Of a stretch of 64,000 nt of DNA, positions 1 through 12,068 are shown piece after piece (the stretch's first letter is position 1; each line of letters opens with the position of its first letter). A model generated the notes under the pieces. It made no database searches and had not been told where the DNA came from. It saw nothing but the letters and a program-made list of their open reading frames with translations. The DNA is from Siphonodentalium dalli. Its lineage: Eukaryota; Mollusca; Scaphopoda; Gadilida; Siphonodentaliidae. The translations under genes were made by a program, and so were the position numbers. The DNA is taken from positions 32,526,194 through 32,590,193 of the forward strand of contig CP136069.1 in the NCBI GenBank assembly GCA_032622095.1, in the 5' to 3' direction.

Positions 1-671
1 ATCGCTGCTAACAGTTGTAGCATTCCGAAAGCACCACGTTGCTTCTTAATCCGGCCAGCAAACTGCTCTTGCATTGGCAACGACAAGTCATCGGCACCGA
101 TAATCTATTAGTTAAAATATAAACCTTATATATTGACAATTATCTTTCCATCATGCTTTGTTATATAGTTTTTTTCTTTCTAATTAACATTTGAGGCAAT
201 ATTTCGAATCCATGTAGTTGACATCGACAAAATCGATTAAATATAAAAAAAAGGTTCATGTCCATTTTTAAACCTGGCTTAATGCCAGTTTGCACTCCAA
301 TTACACCTAATAATATGCTCTTTTAAATATTTCCCGCTGTCGAAATACCTGAACTATTATCCTGCAGCATCGAAGTCATACAAAATACAAGTTCGAATAC
401 ATTGTTCCGACCCAGATCAAAAACTGTGCTATTTGTATTCATAGGAATTCTGGACTCGAAAACGGATTGTTCAGAAAAGATATATTGCGTTATCTTAACA
501 TGAAACTAATGTATTTAAAAAAATGCACACTCTGCTTTCACTTAAAATATGTAGTATATATCATAGACGTTTCCGAGCGACGAAAGCTCTACATTTTCTT
601 CCTATTGTCTGCAGTTGCATTTTTTACATGGCCGCTGACTAAAAAAAATTCGACACAAACGAATCGATCTT
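1..671. other. AT-rich non-coding stretch, nothing recognised
   Basis: There is no coherent ORF, splice pattern or repeat. A 68-codon frame at 467-673 has no recognisable domain and runs into the flank of the satellite, so it is treated as chance. Confidence 0.5.
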
Positions 672-3068
672 AAATTTATCAAAACACATATCACGTATTT
701 ATAACTTAAGACACATATCACGTATTTATAACTTAATAGACATATCACGTATTTATAACTTAAGACACGTATCACGTATTTATAACTTAAGACACATACT
801 ACGTATTTATAACTTAAGACACATATCACGTATTTATAACTTAAGACACATATCACGTATTTATAACTTAAGACACATAGCACGTATTTATAACTTAAGA
901 CACATATCACGTATTTATAACTTAAGACACATAGCACGTATTTATAACTTAAGACACATAGCACGTATTTATAACTTAAGACACATAGCACGTATTTATA
1001 ACTCAAGACACATATCACGTATTTATAACTCAAGACACATACCACGTATTTATAACTCAAGACACATAGCACGTATTTATAACTTAAGACTCATAGCACG
1101 TATTTATAACTTAAGACACATAGCACGTATTTATAACTTAAGACACATAGCACGTATTTATAACTTAAGACACATAGCACGTATTTATAACTTAAGACAC
1201 ATAGCACGTATTTATAACTTAAGACACATAGCACGTATTTATAACTTAAGACACATATCACGTATTTATAACTTAAGACACATAGCACGTATTTATAACT
1301 TAAGACACATAGCACGTATTTTAACTTAAGACACATAGCACGTATTTATAACTTAAGACACATAGCACGTATTTAAAACTTAAGACACATAGCACGTATT
1401 TATAACTTAAGACACATAGCACGTATTTATAACTTAAGACACATAGCACGTATTTATAACTTAAGACACATAGCACGTATTTATAACTTAAGACACATAG
1501 CACGTATTTATAACTTAAGACACATAGCACGTATTTATAACTTAAGACACATAGCACGTATTTACAACCTAAGACACATAGCACGTGTTTATAACTTAAG
1601 ACACATAGCACGTATTTATAACTTAAGACACATAGCACGTATTTATAACTTAAGACATATAGCACGTATTTATAACCTAAGACACATAGCACGTATTTGT
1701 AGCGTAAGACACATAGCACGTATTTATAACTTAAGACACATAGCACGTATTTATAACTTAAGACACATATCACGTATTTACAACTTAAGACACATAGCAC
1801 GTATTTATAACTTAAGACACATATCACGTATTTATAACTTAAGACACATAGCACGTATTTATAACTTAAGACACATAGCACGTATTTATAACTTAAGACA
1901 CTTAGCACGTATTTATAACTTAAGACACATAGCACGTATTTATAACTTAAGACACATAGCACGTATTTATAACTTAAGACATATAGCACGTATTTACAAC
2001 CTAAGACACATAGCACGTATTTGTAGCGTAAGACACATAGCACGTATTTATAACTTAAGACACATATCACGTATTTATAACTTAAGACACATAGCACGTA
2101 TTTATAACTTAAGACACATGTCACGTATTTATAACTTAAGACACATAGCACGTATTTATAACTTAAGACACATAGCACGTATTTATAACTTAAGACACAT
2201 AGCACGTATTTATAACTTAAGACACATAGCACGTATTTATAACTTAAGACACATATCACGTATTTATAACTTAAGACACATAGCACGTATTTATAACTTA
2301 AGACACATAACACGTATTTTAACTTCAGACACATAGCACGTATTTATAACTTAAGACACATAGCACGTATTTATAACTTAAGACACATAGCACGTATTTA
2401 TAACTTAAGACACATAGCACGTATTTATAACTTAAGACACATAGCACGTATTTATAACTTAAGACACATAGCACGTATTTATAACTTAAGACACATAGCA
2501 CGTATTTATAACTTAAGACACATAGCACGTATTTATAACTTAAGACACATAGCACGTATTTACAACCTAAGACACATAGCACGTATTTATAACTTAAGAC
2601 ACATAGCACGTATTTATAACTTAAGACACATAGCACGTATTTATAACTTAAGACACATAGCACGTATTTATAACCTAAGACACATAGCACGTATTTGTAG
2701 CGTAAGACACATAGCACGTATTTATAACTTAAGACACATATCACGTATTTATAACTTAAGACACATAGCACGTATTTATAACTTAAGACACATATCACGT
2801 ATTTATAACTTAAGACACATAGCACGTATTTATAACTTAAGACACATAGCACGTATTTATAACTTAAGACACATAGCACGTATTTATAACTTAAGACACA
2901 TAGCACGTATTTATAACTTAAGACACATAGCACGTATTTATAACTTAAGACACATAGCACGTATTTATAACTTAAGACACATAGCACGTATTTATAACTT
3001 AAGACACATAGCACGTATTTATAACTTAAGACACATAGCACGTATTTACAACCTAAGACACATAACAG
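672..3068. repeat. 27-bp satellite array, about 88 copies
   Basis: The unit begins CACGTATTTATAACTTAAG and ends ACACATAG, repeated head to tail with few changes. Two main variants differ at the end of the unit (CATAGCA versus CATATCA). A rarer pair of variants (TACAACCTAAG and TTGTAGCGTAAG) recurs at about 1699, 2023 and 2697, that is 12 and 25 units apart, which points to duplication of larger blocks. Because 27 is a multiple of 3, frames stay open for long distances on both strands; the breaks fall at 1-bp deletions near 1318 and 2315. Each unit contains CTTAAG and TATAA. It is read as non-coding satellite DNA. Confidence 0.95.
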
Positions 3069-3437
3069 TAGTTTTAGAGCGAAATTTGTTGGACCTTTAG
3101 ATATTTCTTTCTAGTTTCCGCAATTTCTATGTGTTTATAATTTCCCAAAACGGGGAGGGGTGTTAGATGTTGTTTGGCAATTGAGTTTGGCTACATCCGG
3201 TCAGTGGCATATTTCAAACACCCCAACACAGACCTCTTCTATCGGCGTCCCCTGTCGCGCCTTAATGGTGGATATGTACAATATCAGAATGCATCATCAA
3301 ATACAGGACCGTGCCCCCTTTTATTAATTCAAATTATCGCCTTCAAAAGTTGATGTGTAGCAAGAATATGACACAGGAAGACTTTCGTATACCACTATCA
3401 GACTATGGACATATTTTAATTCATACACACAGCTCGA
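3069..3437. other. Non-coding spacer, nothing recognised
   Basis: This is unique-looking sequence between the satellite and the inverted repeat. No frame, splice site or internal repeat stands out. Confidence 0.4.
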
Positions 3438-5250
3438 TATACATAATATGTTATCGGGGTGGGTAAATTGTTTTTTTTGGGAGACATGTAGGAGCGTGTC
3501 GAAGCTGATAGTGACCCTCCCTACGAAGCATGATCGTAAATGCCGTGTACCCTACATTCATCAAAATTGTCAGTTCGAAATATATAGCAACACTGGTTGG
3601 AGAATGTAGAGCAAAAATAGAGTTTGATTTTGCAATCCTTTTTAATTGTTTGTGACATAAATCTGTTATGTTAGTCCAATGGCTTCTACATACATGTGCA
3701 TGTTGACATTTGACAAATATTATTATTTTTGGCGAATTGCGGCATTTTTTTTAACTATGCAGTATATACTTGTAAGATAGTACCACATGCACATTCGCGG
3801 CACGTAGATACAATCGGTAACCCTTCCAATGAGTACGTGTGCCCTCGTGATAGTATCACTATATGAATATTAAAATGAGCTCCATGATTTCCAGTTACTA
3901 GTTCTGAGTTCTAAAACAAACACTAGTCGGTGCTAAATCGTCTCTGTATGCACAACCTTAACAGCTATGGGCAATCCCTGTCGATTATTCTTGTTCCACC
4001 ACTAGTCCATATAAAAATCACAAACTAGGTCAGGTATTCCCGTCCAGCTGTTCATTGGGCGTAAGTCGAGGTTGGTGTCAAAATTGTGAGAATTTTTTTA
4101 TTTATATTGCTTAATCGCCTCTATATTCCTTGTCGAAATGTTCAAATACTCATAAAAAAGTGTCACATATCGCACAGAAAATTGCTTCTTGAAACAAAAT
4201 GTCACAAGTAAGGCTGTCCAAAATGGCACTTTGTCCAGTATATCAGGCTAAAATCACAAAGGAACAAGAGTATGTAGTTGTGTCATTGCATTGAATTAGG
4301 ATTATGTATTGTGTTGAGGTCATGTTTGTTTTGGGGACCTTAGGTCCCTCTCTCACAAATGACCAATTATTAAAGGGACGTTGACATGTTTCAAAACCCA
4401 AAAATAACCCCCACCTCAATAATATTAAAACACGATTATGTATTATTGGGCTGAAGTAATTTGTTTTTTGATGGACATTTGTTTCAAAATTTTGATCCCA
4501 AATACGACTTACGCCCAATTTGTGAACAGTTGGACGGGCATACCTGACCTAATGGGTGATTTTTATATGGACCAGTAGTCGAACCAGAATAATTGGCAGA
4601 GATTGCCCATAGCTGTTAATGTTGTGCATACAGAGGCGATTTAGCAACGATTATATTTTGTGATAGAACTGAGAACTAGTAACTGGATTTCATGGATCTT
4701 ATTTAAATATTGAGGTAGTGATATTAACACGAGGGCACATGTACTCATTGGAAGGGTTACCGATTGTATCTACGTGCCGCGAATGTGCATGCGGTACTGC
4801 TTACACGTATATACTGCATGGTTATCATAAATGCCACATATTGCGAAAAATTATATTTTTCAAATGTCAACATCCATATGTGTGTAGAAGCCATTGGACA
4901 AAAATTTCCAACCGATGTTGCTACATATTTCCAACTGGCAACTTCGACGAACGTAGTATGCACGCCATCTACGATCATGCTGCGTAGCCAGTGTCACCAT
5001 CAGCTTGGTGATCATCCCATGTCATCACGCTCCTACATGTGCATGTCTCCAAAAACAAAAATTTACCAACCCCTATAATACACAATCCTGTATTAATATT
5101 ATTGGGGTGGGACAATTGTTTTTGTTTTGGGACATGGCAACGTCCCTTTACGCATTGGTCGTTTGTAAGAGAGGGATCAAAGTCCCCAAAAAAAAGAATA
5201 TTGACCTCAACCCAATACGTACATGTAATCCTAAATCAATGACACGACTA
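3438..5250. mobile_element. Compound inverted repeat (foldback-like element)
   Basis: The stretch 3438-4070 is matched in reverse complement by 4500-5090, with scattered substitutions and small indels. Shared words include the reverse complements around GCGGCACGTAGATACAATCG (3797) and the segment with ACGCCCAA (4510). A second pair is 4270-4445 against 5078-5250, also inverted. The order is therefore A, x, A-reversed, x-reversed. Frames at 4243-4518 (minus) and 5039-5242 (plus) resemble each other only because the DNA is duplicated. No transposase is visible. It is probably a non-autonomous foldback transposon or two nested insertions. Confidence 0.75.
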
Positions 5251-7394
5251 TTGTACTATCCAGATTTGACAGCGTAATAACCCCAATTGAAAACATTGAC
5301 ACAACTTTTCAATGTGACGTGCTTCTTTGACGTAAACAATGGAAAAGAATCCGCGGGTAATGTAGAGTTTGCAGAATGACATAAAATATGTGGCATTATT
5401 TTAGGAACTATATGGGTGCCCTTGCAATGCTGGGCGTGAGCTTAGATATTGTCGGCGTTTGGAGCAAAGATTTGGAGACAAGCAAGAACCCCCGAAATTA
5501 GCAACACAAAATAACGGGTCCGTGGAGTTAGCGTAACATTAATAGTCTAGGCTGTGCTGGGGGGTGATAGTCGCGCATCGGGGGAGTTTATGCGACCATC
5601 ATTTTCTTATGGGAATTACTCTAGTTTTCGAATTCAGAGGGCGCCGAGCCGAGATAGGTGACAAAATATAACTTTTCACTATGTTTCATAGGGTACCCTA
5701 CCTAAAAAATGACATATTTTCAAAGGTTAACAGGCATTAGCCAACTGGTTAACAGGGCAGCAACATCGGAAAGATTGTAAACATTTATGCAAAATATGGA
5801 ACGAATATAGACACTTAATCAGATTCAACATCGTTTTTATGCTTTCGTTCTGATTTCGTGACGTCATTGTAAAATATGTAGCGTGACGCGTCAAACATTC
5901 ATTGCGATTCAGACAAAGTGTTGTGCGTCAACTCTGTGCAAAGATAGCATATCTGTCGAATTCTTCCAAGTTATATATTTTTGGAAATGGAAGGGTACCC
6001 CCTATATAATGATGTTCATACTTACATTATATCTTTCCAAGTATTGACATAATAGACAAAAACTTAACCCTCCCCCAATTCACAATTAACCACATATGTG
6101 TGTCCACGCAGTTTGTGTCCACCAAATAAATTGACAATGCACAGTTTACCTTTTCATATTGTGTAGAATCGTACGGCGCCACTGATAATGTAAAACATCG
6201 TTCAAATCCTAGATCAGGAAGGTAATATAAAATCAAAGATGGCGTCCAAGATGGCCGCCAATTTTTATATTGACACTCTATACACCAGATGTATGGTAAC
6301 CGGACTAGATCATCGCGAGTGCTTTATGTAATATGGCCTTGTCTTGGATGGAGTCTGTATCTTAATACGTATAAGGCAATTGATCTGATGAGCACGTAAA
6401 AGCGGCTTATCCCCGTGTCGTATAGCGGTATACGTATGCCGTCGCCGCTCGACAAGGATCACGGGGCAGGAGTGTTGCGGATTTCTCACCCCCTATGCGG
6501 ATGTCACGACGTTGTCAGTTTTATGGGTGGAGTAAAGTCTACGCAGAGAGTAAATTTCACCGAGAAATTACTCCGCTGTGTGTAGAAACCACCGACCCCG
6601 GAAAGGGACCGACAAACGTGCCCAGATACACGAATCAGATTATCCTCACTTACAGTGGATCGCGAATCCGCGCTTTTCAGCACTCGAACCAGCTTCGTCA
6701 GCGCTAGACGGCAAAAGGCGGCATAATGTCCCGATCATTCTGCCGACGGGATCACCGTCCTTTACAATCAATGTTTAGTGTAAAATATTGTCTGTTCAGA
6801 TCAAGAACTATATAGTTTTCAACTTTGAGTCAAAATATTACACAGAAATTACATTCAGCTCTTGAAATCATTTCGAACCATTATTATTGGGGATATCAAG
6901 TGGGAATTTCCAACAACTGGAAATAGTGAGGTACCTGTGCAATGTAATTTCGCAGACTTGGGAAATTGCAATAAGTTGAAAATTTAGAAAGATTCTAACT
7001 AACTATCGCCGTGATTGAACATTATTTTCCAGAAAATGTAATGGTCACAACGGGGGGGGGGGGGGGGGGCTATTATCAGGGTGGAGGGGTCAGGGGTCAG
7101 GAAATGTTTCGCGGACACTATGCGCTTTTTTATTTTTTCCGCTCTCTCTGTACCCAGCACCCCCTAATTTCATTTTTTTCCGATTCTGGGATAGGGACCC
7201 ACCCACTCCAAACTGCTTCCAATGACTATTTTAATCAGTTTTCCTGATTCTATCCGACGAATGTTCCGTATCATGATTATGGAAGCATTCCTACTTTTTA
7301 TTTACCAACAAGACTGTAAAGATTCAAAATAATTCTCTAATAAATGTTGGAGATGGCTGTTGGTGGCCATGTTTGTTTTAAAAACAATTGGGTT
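5251..7394. other. Non-coding stretch with a G18 run
   Basis: No gene is supported. A homopolymer of about 18 G lies at 7052-7069. The phrase AAGATGGC(C/G) near 6236-6256 recurs at 7516, as is common in dispersed invertebrate repeats. Short frames at 6495-6778 overlap each other and have no recognisable domain. Confidence 0.4.
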
Positions 7395-7705
7395 AAAATG
7401 GAGGCTCCCATCTAGAGGTCACTTCGAAGATCCATATGAAGTTTGGTGACGATTGGGTGAGAAAGGTGACATGTAAGGTGTGCTAAAGGATTTGGTCTTA
7501 CGAAGAGTAAAATCCAAGATGGCCGCTGGCAGCCTTTTTTTATTTTTACAAAATTCGGGAAAAAATGCATGGTAGGCACACATCGAGAGGTCACACCGAA
7601 GATCCATATGCAGGTTGGTGATGATAGGATGAGGGATAAGCTCTGCGGAGCGTTTTATAAAATGATTTAGTGATGCAAAGAGTAAAATCCAATATGGTTT
7701 TCATA
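7395..7705. repeat. Two tandem copies of a 172-bp repeat
   Basis: GAGGTCAC at 7415 and at 7587 starts the clearest matching blocks. Each is followed by GAAGATCCATATG, then GGTGA.GAT, then AAGAGTAAAATCCAA.ATGG. The copies are clearly diverged. No coding sense is apparent. Confidence 0.7.
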
Positions 7706-7869
7706 AAGGTGATTCTATTTTATTATGTTTCTTTGAGTAGTCTATATTTATTTAAAGAGTTCAGTGAAGTGTTTACATTTATTTGAAGAATCTATTATTG
7801 TGTTATGTTTTCATTTATATCATGTTGAATAAATGATTTTTAATAGAACTATTTAAATCTGAGCCTTTC

Positions 7870-8970
7870 CTTGTCAATGGGCATTGATAGATCCTTGATA
7901 AAAACATTTAGCAAGCTGCCCTCATTATTAACTGATGGTGAACTCAAACCCCAATACCAAGAGTTAAGTGCATACCTATTACATAATAGAAGCATTCTTA
8001 AAACATTTTGTCCCATTATTTTGAAGATAAATTACGTACCTTTTAAGGTTTTATCATCCATACAGCCCATTGTTTCGGAAAATGCCCACTACTCAAAATG
8101 AGATTGAAAATGCGGACATTTTACCGAACGATTCTTTGATATATTCGTTGAAAATTTATCCGCCCCTATACTGCCTTACCATTCTTGAGCTTGCTTATAA
8201 CAATACAAATTACTTCCTGTGTTATAGGTCTGTTTAGATGCTACTCAAAATGTTCGTCGAAGTCCATATTTACATAGTCAGAAACATCCGATTCATCATT
8301 CCAGCAGTTTAGGTTTAAATCCTGAAAGAACTCCTCGAATTGTACTATTGTGACGTTTCCTCTGCATTTGTGTTCGGCTGGTTATCGGAACACACTTTGT
8401 CAAGTCTGTCCCAGAATGACTTACATGAATACCTAGATGCATCTCGAAGTTCTGAAACCTGCTTTACTCGCATTTCTTTATTTGTTCTATCCATAACCCC
8501 TCTATACTTCGCGCAAGATTGTTTCATTATATCCTTATCTATAATCGATTTTGTTATATTGTACTAGCGCTTTGAATGGTTGAATTGATTTCTCAGTGTT
8601 CGACAGTCACCATCGAACCAAGTTGTGTCTTTGCGCATATAATCCCTCGTTTTGTTTTGGGGTTTATAAGTTCCCAATGTTCGACCGGCCGCCGTTTTCA
8701 GAGTTCTCGTTATGTGCCAGCACATATAGCATCAATATCTGTTTGGGGTAAACAAATCATTAAGTTCACCAAGAATAAGTTTAATTTCGTCGGAATTAAT
8801 ATTCTCCATTCTCCATGTCTGTGGGTCCCATCATTTCATTTTTATCATTGTTCACCAACAGTAGGGTTCTCGCGGGTGAAATTATTTGGTATATATCGAG
8901 TAGGGAAATCAAAATTTAACACCAACTGTATAGCTTCATGTATATTTGAGAATAAAGAACAGTGAACATA
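7870..8970 (-). pseudogene. Decayed LINE ORF2 fragment (linker and start of RT)
   Basis: Reading the minus strand gives a broken reverse-transcriptase linker and palm start. In order there are WFDGDCRTLRNQF (about 8582-8625), a short stretch with KSFWDRL (about 8400), then LNRPIT followed by KLKNGKA (about 8180-8240), and SGHFPKQW (about 8066-8093). These match the usual order after a LINE endonuclease: a WFD..C...R motif, an FW..L motif, the NRPIT..E start of RT, and the SG.FP..W motif. Stops and frameshifts interrupt every frame, so it is non-functional. The catalytic RT motif is missing, so the fragment ends before it. The clade cannot be fixed; the motif style resembles the LINEs at 27.2 and 60 kb. 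Confidence 0.7.
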
Positions 8971-9030
8971 TTTGCTATTATCCCCGCTCTGTCGCATAGC
9001 AGTGACTAGTTCGATGGCAGAAACTCATAG

Positions 9031-9110
9031 CAGTGATTGGTTAGCTGATAGAGCTTGCGTTGGGAGGGGACTGAACTCTGCCTTGAAGCTTGGATCGATC
9101 CCAGTCGCTG
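9031..9110 (+). repeat. tRNA-derived SINE-like head
   Basis: A box-A-like sequence, TTAGCTGATAGAGC (9041-9054), and a box-B-like sequence, GGATCGATCCC (9092-9102), lie about 50 bp apart, as in RNA polymerase III promoters. The ends CAGTGAT (9031) and GTCGCTG (9104) can pair over seven positions, two as G-U. The middle does not fold into a clean anticodon arm, so this is called a SINE head or tRNA relic and not a working tRNA. Confidence 0.45.
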
Positions 9111-9185
9111 GATCCGAAGTAACTCCGACTGAACGTCAATTTTCCCTTTCAAGACGGGAGCTGCGCTGGTGCAGAATTCAATATC

Positions 9186-9300
9186 ATGTGCCAGTGCATT
9201 AGCTTATATATCCGAGTCGCCCATTTTGGAGCCACGCACATACAAGATGATGCCCTGGCTTACAAGGTCGATGTAAATATTGTTAGGCCAATGTATTCTC
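9186..9300. repeat. Diverged partial copy of the 33-kb hairpin element
   Basis: TGTGCCAGTGCATTAGCTTA at 9186 and GTTAGGCCAATGTATTCTC at 9279 resemble the two boundaries of the hairpin modules at 32.97-33.05 and 33.24-33.32 kb. The stem is much decayed here. Confidence 0.5.
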
Positions 9301-9339
9301 TTATATATGGGACGCTGCCTATATAGAGAATGGGGAAAC

Positions 9340-9425
9340 CTTCGGAATAGCGGACCTTCGGCATAACCGACATTTGGAATAGCGGACATTTGAAAAGCGG
9401 GTTTTTGGAATAACGGACTGTACTC
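9340..9425. repeat. Short degenerate direct repeat
   Basis: About four copies of a 17-21 bp phrase of the form GGAATAGCGGACATTT follow one another. It lies directly against the next tandem array. Confidence 0.55.
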
Positions 9426-9426
9426 T

Positions 9427-10130
9427 AATGTTGAGCTAATTTCACACAAATGTTAGACGGATGTTGAATGTTTTCTCTGTTCAACATTCGCCAGATAAGA
9501 TCGCACATGCTTGGCGAGCGCTCTATAGTGAATTAAAGTAGCACCTGGGTCCGATCCGATCATCGGTTTTAAAGCAACATATGTCAAAACAAATTTGAAT
9601 TTTGAACGATTGTTGAGCTAACTTCACACGAATGTTGGACGGATGTTGAATGTGTTATCTGCTTAACATTCGCCAGCGAAAACCACACATGTTAGGCGAG
9701 CGCTCTCTCTTTCTATATATATATATGGTGAATTAAGGTAGCATCAGGGAGTGTGCACATGCCTCAACATTTGGGCCCGATCCGATCATGGGTTTATGCT
9801 GTGCCTTCTCTACCCGAGTCAAAAATCCTCGTAAAATGAAAAAAAACTTCTCTGTTCAACATTCGCCATTGAAAACCACGCATGCTACGCGGGCGATCTA
9901 TAGCGAATTAGCACCTGGAAATGCATGGACACATGCTAACATGGGCACGATCCGAACATATATGTTATATATACACGACCCAATTATGCCATTCAAGTTA
10001 AAACAACATAATTGTGTCAAAACAAAATTGAATGTTTAACGAATGTTGAATGTTGAGCTAATTTCACACGAATGTTGGACGGATGTTGATTTTGTCCTCT
10101 GTTCAACATTCGCCAGGCTATGGTGAATTA
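9427..10130. repeat. Tandem array of about 183-250 bp units
   Basis: The phrase TGTTGAGCTAATTTCACAC occurs at about 9430, 9613 and 10048, each time followed by a GGATGTTGAATGT block and TTCAACATTCGCCA. A fourth, partial unit lies near 9850. Most units then carry GCGAGCGCTCT and a GTGAATTAA.GTAGCA phrase. The units carry the inverted words CGAATGTTG and CAACATTCG, so each can fold. It contains an (AT)n run near 9714. No ORF is conserved between copies. Confidence 0.75.
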
Positions 10131-10648
10131 ACGTAGCATCTTTTTTCCGACAATTGTTCGACACCCACCCCCTACAAACACGAAAGGTTGGTTTGTGTGA
10201 TTGGCTCAGTTTGACATGGTAGTGATTGCTTATGCAATGTGACGATGCGATTTATGTTCGGAGTGACTTAGACTGGCGACGATACTGGTATTTTAGTAAT
10301 GTTACAACAATAAAAAATTTACTGAATATATAAATGTAGTATTGGTGTTAAAATTACATTATCTCTAAGTTTTAAGGCCAAAAATAGTTGAACAATGGAG
10401 GAAATTGTTATCCGAGCTGTGAACAAAATGATGGCCGCTGAGTAGTTAACTTAAATTTCGCTCTGAGTGTTTCGGTAACAAAAACAGGGAAAAACTCAAG
10501 ATCGGGGACGCAAACAATGCAAAAGTGAAGATCTACTCATCTAGAACCAACCTGGGGTAAATTTTGTGAAGTTATTCTCCTTTTTGACGAATTAAATTAA
10601 GTTTTATAAAGCAAATACAGAAAATAGAGCCCATTCCGGTAAACAAAG

Positions 10649-12068
10649 ATGGCGGACGTGAATGAAAACACAGCGTTCAAAACTGGAAATGCCTCCTTGG
10701 GAGCAAATAAAAACAATTCTACGCAGGAAATGTCACCAAAACAAAGCACTACATCTGTTAATGAGAATAATGAACCAAACAATGCTAGTGATTCTCAAAA
10801 TCAGAAATCAAGTGATGATTCCAAATGTGAAAAAAAACAGTAATTCTGCAGCTATCCAACCTGAAGCCGATAAATCTGATTCCATAATGATAACCATTAA
10901 CTCAGTAGCCGACATTACCTACGGCCTACCATCCAGTCAACCTGCTGGTTCATTTAGTTTTGCTACTGGTGTAAACTTTGACATTTCATCCAGTCAAAAT
11001 ACCAGTCCTGCACTGACACCTCAACCCACACCTTTTGGGACTCCAAGTAGCTTCGCATCTAGATTCCAGGACGTCTCAGAAACAATGAGAACTACTCGTG
11101 CCAGAGATAGGAAAAAACGAAAAGGGGGTTCAAATGATGAAGATTCACTTGATGAAAATATTAACAAAACTATAAAGGAACAAATCAGTGTATGTATGAA
11201 AAATGAATTTCAGACCCTAACAGACCAGATGTCAAATCTCACTAGCATGTTTTCTTCCATGAATAAAACAATTGAAGGTTCTGTTATGACCAGCCTGTCC
11301 AACACTCAGAAGGAGGTGGTATCTGTTAAAACTAAGGTAAATTCCCTTCAAACCGAAATTAAAACACTGAAGAGTGAGATGGTCCACCTCAAGCATGAAA
11401 ACTCAAATCTAAAAGCCCTGGTGACTGAGACAGTAAATTCACCCCTTGTCCAAGATAATTCCTGGATCCGTAAGTACATTGATGAGAAATTTAACGAGGC
11501 CAAAGAATACTGCGACACAGAGGTTGAAAAGGGTGAGCAGTACAGCAGGATTCAATGTCGGCGCTTTCACAATGTACCTATACCTGAAAGCATCTCAAGC
11601 CCTTTTGATGTAAACTCCAAGGAAATGATAATGGACCTTTGCCACTCACATTTAAAAGTGGAACTCAATCCTGGTGACATAACCAATGCACATCCCCTGG
11701 GAGAAATCATCAAAGTCTCAGAAAGACCAGAAGTACCCTCCAGAAAATACAACCAGAACCAATCAGCCAATCAGTCTCCAAAAACTACAACAAAAGTCTG
11801 TCAAATCATTGTGAGATTTGGAAACTGGTATGCGCGTAAAGCAGTATATGACAATAAAAGGAACCTCAAAGGCACTAAATACATCTTCATCACTGAAGAC
11901 CTTACGAAGGCAAGGAATGAGATAGTCAAAGAGCTTGCCTCACTAAGAAAGGACAAACAACTAAACTCATACCGGACATTTCGTGGCAAAGTTTTTGCTA
12001 AAAAAACTGAGACCTCCAGGAGAGTAAATGTGAAAACCCTTGAAGAAGCCAAGGCTCTTAAAAACTAA
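10649..12068 (+). pseudogene. LINE ORF1 protein (coiled coil, RRM-like), one frameshift
   Basis: This is an L1-type ORF1 protein, an RNA-binding chaperone of a non-LTR retrotransposon. The start at 10649 has a good context (AAAGATGGCGG) and opens a Ser/Asn/Thr-rich head (MADVNENTAF...). That frame stops at 10841, just after an A8 run (10830-10837). One base fewer there would join it to the frame that runs open to 12068. The continuation has a KKRKGG basic patch, a heptad-rich coiled coil (about 11160-11430), EQYSRIQCRRF, then IIVRFGNW, LKGTKYIFITEDLTKAR and FRGKVFAKK. These are the usual ORF1 C-terminal motifs, total length about 472 residues. No endonuclease or RT follows for 5.6 kb, so the element is incomplete, or its ORF2 is lost or displaced. 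The family assignment is confident, but the link to the LINE at 17.7 kb is unproven. Confidence 0.85.

Noticed and set aside
602-3041. Long minus-strand frames with a 9-residue repeat (LSYKYVLCV), up to 337 codons
   Set aside because: The unit is 27 bp, so frames stay open automatically. A plus-strand frame is open too, and breaks coincide with 1-bp deletions. No start context or other gene signal.
672-3068. CRISPR-like look of a short repeat array
   Set aside because: Units abut with no spacers, there are no cas genes, and the DNA is eukaryotic.
4243-5242. Two similar frames (VLILL..W, QRPF..WSFVREG) suggesting a protein family
   Set aside because: They are the two arms of an inverted DNA repeat; similarity is explained at DNA level, and neither has a domain.
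6395-6460. Possible tRNA with CCCCGTG and CACGGGG stems
   Set aside because: The stems are only about 56 nt apart, there is no box B, and no anticodon arm fits.
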